Assembly: GCA_004556545.1 (NCBI GenBank)
Contig: SFGO01000020.1
Coordinates: forward strand, 1-32,403
Source of the DNA: Clostridiales bacterium
GTDB taxonomy: Bacteria > Bacillota > Clostridia > Christensenellales > Aristaeellaceae
Length of the DNA: 32,403 nucleotides
Direction of reading: 5' to 3'
Shown: one piece after another, positions 30,313 to 32,403 of the stretch
Numbering within the stretch: the stretch's first letter is position 1
Layout: the number at the start of each line of letters is the position of its first letter
The notes under the pieces: generated by a model
The model's input: only the letters and a program-made list of their open reading frames with translations
Databases searched by the model: none
Told to the model about the DNA's origin: nothing
Made by a program: the position numbers and the translations under genes

Positions 30313-31182
30313 TTACATCACGCCGCGGAAGCCCTTGCCGATGATCTCCGTGGTATTCATAATAAGAATAAAGCAGGACGGATCCACACTCTTGGCGTAC
30401 AGGCGCAGCTTAATGGCCTGCGCGCGGTTCACCACCGTCAGAATGACGGTTTTGTTCTCATGGGTGTACGCGCCCTCGCCCTGCATATCCGTCGCGCCCC
30501 GGTGCAGATCCTTCACGATAAAATCAATGATCTGATCCGGCTTGCTGGTGATGATCTGGAAACACTTATGCACGGCAATGTTTTCCAGCACCATATCCAC
30601 AATGACGGATTTCAGCGCCAGTCCCAGCATGCTGAACATGCCCGTTTCAATGCCGAAGGCGATGCCGGAGACTACGGTAATGGTAAAATCCACAAACAGA
30701 AGGCACTGGCCGATGTTGATGTTGGTCTTGCGCTTCAGGATCATAGCCACAATATCCGTGCCGCCGCTGGAAGCCTGCATGTTGAACATGATGGCGCTGC
30801 CGATGGCGGGAAAGGTCACGGCGAAGATCAGCTCCAGCAACGGCTGATTGGTCAGGGGCGTTTCCATGGGGCAAATATATTCCAGCCCCCAGATCACGCC
30901 GGACATGAGAAGGCTCACATAGGCGGTGCGGAACCCGAAGGAACGGCCGAACACCAAAAAGCCCAGCAGCAGCAGGCTCTGGTTGATGATGAACACAAAC
31001 GCGCCTGCCGACAGATTCGGGGCATAGTGGCCCAGAATAATGGAAATACCGCTGACGCCGCCGGTGGAAAAATGGTTGGGGAACTTAAAGAAGTAAATAC
31101 CCACGCACATTAGTAGCGTGGCCAGCGTCAGCATGACGTAATCCCGCACGACCTGAGCAGGCGTTTGTTTTTCCTTCTGCAT
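30313..31182 (-). CDS. YitT family membrane protein (DUF161/DUF2179)
   Basis: A 289-residue membrane protein of the widespread Bacillota YitT family, whose function is not settled. The N-terminal part (about 10-205) has five or six helices with the family blocks FKFPNHFSTGGVSGISIIL and NMQASSGGTDIVAMIL; the C-terminal 80 residues are a soluble DUF2179 domain (FIVKDLHRGATDMQGEGAYT, NRAQAIKLR, FILIMNTTEIIGKGF). The ATG at 31182 follows AAGGAGA by about 11 nt; the longer frame to 31317 overlaps the regulator gene. It begins 31 bp after the regulator stop and so is probably co-transcribed and controlled by it. Confidence 0.9.
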   Translation of the reverse strand: MQKEKQTPAQVVRDYVMLTLATLLMCVGIYFFKFPNHFSTGGVSGISIILGHYAPNLSAGAFVFIINQSLLLLGFLVFGRSFGFRTAYVSLLMSGVIWGLEYICPMETPLTNQPLLELIFAVTFPAIGSAIMFNMQASSGGTDIVAMILKRKTNINIGQCLLFVDFTITVVSGIAFGIETGMFSMLGLALKSVIVDMVLENIAVHKCFQIITSKPDQIIDFIVKDLHRGATDMQGEGAYTHENKTVILTVVNRAQAIKLRLYAKSVDPSCFILIMNTTEIIGKGFRGVM

Positions 31183-31213
31183 CGTTTCTTTTCTCTCCTT
31201 ACGCATCCGCCGG

Positions 31214-31945
31214 TTACAGACTGAATTCCACGCGCACGGCGCGGCCCACGAAGGTGATGTCCGGCAGGGCGCAGCTTTCGCCCGCGTACTCCCGGTCGTA
31301 GCTCTGCAGCAGCACATTCATGGCGTCCAGCTTCTTGACCTTCCGAAGGAAACGATGGCCGTCCTTTTCCACCAGCATAATCGCCCCATCGATGGGGCTG
31401 CCGGCGGGCACGATCAGGCAGGTATCCTCGCGCATGATGCGGAAGCCCCGCATGGTATCGTCGGGTGCCTGAAAATAGAAGACCTTTTCAGGCGCAGAAC
31501 CCTCGATGCGGCCGTCCATGATGGGCAGCAGCCGGTGATCCACTTCCTTCATGACGGCGTTGTACACCGGCACCCGCTTCAGCACGCTGCTGAGGGCATC
31601 CAGCCATACGCCGCCGGTGATATTCTTGCTTTCTTCCTCGCTCTGGGAGCTGTAGACCTTCTCCGCCTCCCGGGCGCGGGGGGCGGGCTTCGGCGCGGCT
31701 TTGGGCGCGGCGGTTTGCAGATCAACGGTGGCGGCGATGTCGTCCAGGCTGAATCCCGCTTCGTTCTGCTCGCTCAGCCCCATCTTTTTCAAAATGCGGC
31801 GGGCCTGATCGTCCGCGATGATGCGGGTGCCTGCTTCCACGTCCTTCAAATATCCCTCGCTGACCCCGCCCAGCTTGGCCACCTGTTTCAGCGTCATGTT
31901 CCGGCGCAGGCGTTCGGTATGCAGCAGATCTCCCAAACGGCTCAT
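31214..31945 (-). CDS. XRE-type regulator with S24/LexA-like C-terminal domain
   Basis: A 243-residue regulator: an XRE helix-turn-helix (about 4-55, RRNMTLKQVAKLGGVSEGYL), an Ala/Pro linker (about 72-100) and a C-terminal domain resembling the S24 peptidase fold of LexA and phage repressors (PVYNAVMKEVDHR, FQAPDDTMRG, IVPAGSPIDGAIMLVEKDGHRFLRKVKK). The serine of the usual DSM motif is T164 here, while a lysine pair (K202, K204) remains, so self-cleavage is doubtful. GGAGG lies 9 nt before the ATG at 31945. It heads an operon with yitT. It could be a stress or prophage-derived regulator adopted by the host; no phage genes are nearby. Confidence 0.78.
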   Translation of the reverse strand: MSRLGDLLHTERLRRNMTLKQVAKLGGVSEGYLKDVEAGTRIIADDQARRILKKMGLSEQNEAGFSLDDIAATVDLQTAAPKAAPKPAPRAREAEKVYSSQSEEESKNITGGVWLDALSSVLKRVPVYNAVMKEVDHRLLPIMDGRIEGSAPEKVFYFQAPDDTMRGFRIMREDTCLIVPAGSPIDGAIMLVEKDGHRFLRKVKKLDAMNVLLQSYDREYAGESCALPDITFVGRAVRVEFSL

Positions 31946-31992
31946 AGAGATGATCCTCCCATAAAAACAAAATAAAAACAAAAACCCTGTCG

Positions 31993-32001
31993 AGTATACC
32001 A
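31993..32001 (-). promoter_or_regulatory. Extended -10 promoter of the regulator-yitT operon
   Basis: On the minus strand TGG (32001-31999) directly precedes TATACT (31998-31993). No good -35 is seen at 17 nt, as is common for extended -10 promoters. The transcript leader would be about 40 nt. Confidence 0.6.
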
Positions 32002-32056
32002 CATTCCTGCGGCAAATGGATAGGAAAAAAACGGAAAATGCGCTCTTTTTCCGTTG

Positions 32057-32403
32057 TAGAGTGTCAAAAAAGTGGAGGTGCAGGAGGCACTGCTGCCACT
32101 CAATCGTCGCAGGGACTACTGTCGTAGTCCCCGCTCGTTTCGTGTCACACCTGCGGGTCGCTAACCGCCTATGGCGGTTGTGCCCACTGGGCGACCGGTG
32201 AACTTTTCAAATTCTATTTGAAAAGTTCAGTCTGCCAGAGGCAGACAGGGTTGCCCAAGGGCAACCCGCCTTGCGCCTTCCCTACGGTGCCTGCCGGGGT
32301 TATAGGAACGGAGCCCCTAACCCTTGTGCCGCAGCACTTTCCCCGCAAACCAGCTTAAGGGTGCGCAGCACCGAGGACGAGGACAGCCCGAAGGGCTACC
32401 GCA
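32057..32403 (+). repeat. Modular intergenic hairpin repeat, copy D (cut by window end)
   Basis: Longest copy, at least 347 bp. It begins TAGAGTGTCAAAAAA and matches copy B through CTCAATCGTCG, a perfect 8-bp hairpin (GGGACTAC-TGTC-GTAGTCCC), CTCGTTTCG and AACCGCC-TAT-GGCGGTT. It then carries three hairpins absent from B: a 12-bp stem (GAACTTTTCAAA, 32200-32211, with 32217-32228), a 7-bp stem (GTCTGCC/GGCAGAC, 32230-32246) and a 9-bp stem (GGGTTGCCC/GGGCAACCC, 32248-32267). After the shared CCTGCCGGGGTTATAGG block it has, from about 32354, the cassette also seen in copy C. Its right end is outside the window. No ORF in it looks real. Confidence 0.85.

Noticed and set aside
31214..32002. Prophage repressor region
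   Set aside because: The XRE/S24-like regulator stands alone with yitT; no integrase, structural or lysis genes and no attachment sites are in the window.

Overview
The window looks like a piece of chromosome from a GC-rich member of the Clostridia (Bacillota), probably an anaerobic gut commensal. This rests on: a cytidylate kinase fused to a PlsC acyltransferase and an IspH fused to a ribosomal S1-like protein (both known clostridial fusions); a HutP-family protein beside them; an archaeal-type AspRS; Na+-pump decarboxylase subunits; an iron-type alcohol dehydrogenase; a ferredoxin-type aldo/keto reductase; a SpoIID-domain protein; strong AGGAGG ribosome sites; and near-consensus promoters. 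TGA is an ordinary stop here (hutP ends with it). No rRNA, tRNA, CRISPR, phage or transposase gene was seen.

Layout. 1-2724: two minus-strand genes (acyltransferase, then ferredoxin-type aldo/keto reductase) between two copies of an intergenic repeat. 2808-8301: plus-strand housekeeping block, hutP, cmk-plsC, ispH-rpsA, then aspS after a terminator. 8306-10940: nucleotide and thiamine block, with yfbR, a TPP riboswitch controlling the thiamine transporter thiT, and divergent thiN (thiamine pyrophosphokinase); the two thiamine promoters share one -35 region. 10955-12970: oadB, oadG and an unknown membrane protein. 13050-18549: plus-strand butanol-type dehydrogenase, a phosphotransferase-fold protein, a SpoIID/SH3 cell-wall protein, a small Pro/Arg-rich membrane protein and a DUF4230-like protein. 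18565-25508: minus strand, with rlmI, an esterase, a sugar isomerase/xylulokinase operon under a XylR-like operator, and a GH29 alpha-L-fucosidase interrupted by one in-frame TGA. 25530-30139: polyamine-uptake operon potABCD headed by an XRE-cupin regulator. 30231-32403: YitT membrane protein plus an XRE/S24-like regulator, then another repeat copy.

The most unusual content is a dispersed, apparently non-coding repeat present four times (1-151, 2453-2724, 10668-10907, 32057-32403; the first and last run off the window). It has imperfect inverted ends (CAGAGTGTCAAAAAA / TTTTTTCGACAGnCTG) and an interior made almost entirely of exchangeable hairpin cassettes. One 44-bp cassette is inverted in the first copy, its stem varies with compensating base changes, and the copy behind thiN lies between two 27-bp direct copies of a terminator hairpin. 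I have no name for this family.

Stretches over about 300 bases without a gene are 2386-2904 (repeat copy B and the hutP promoter), 10637-10954 (duplicated terminator and copy C) and 31946-32403 (promoter and copy D). The 293-base gap 9711-10003 holds the thiamine control region.
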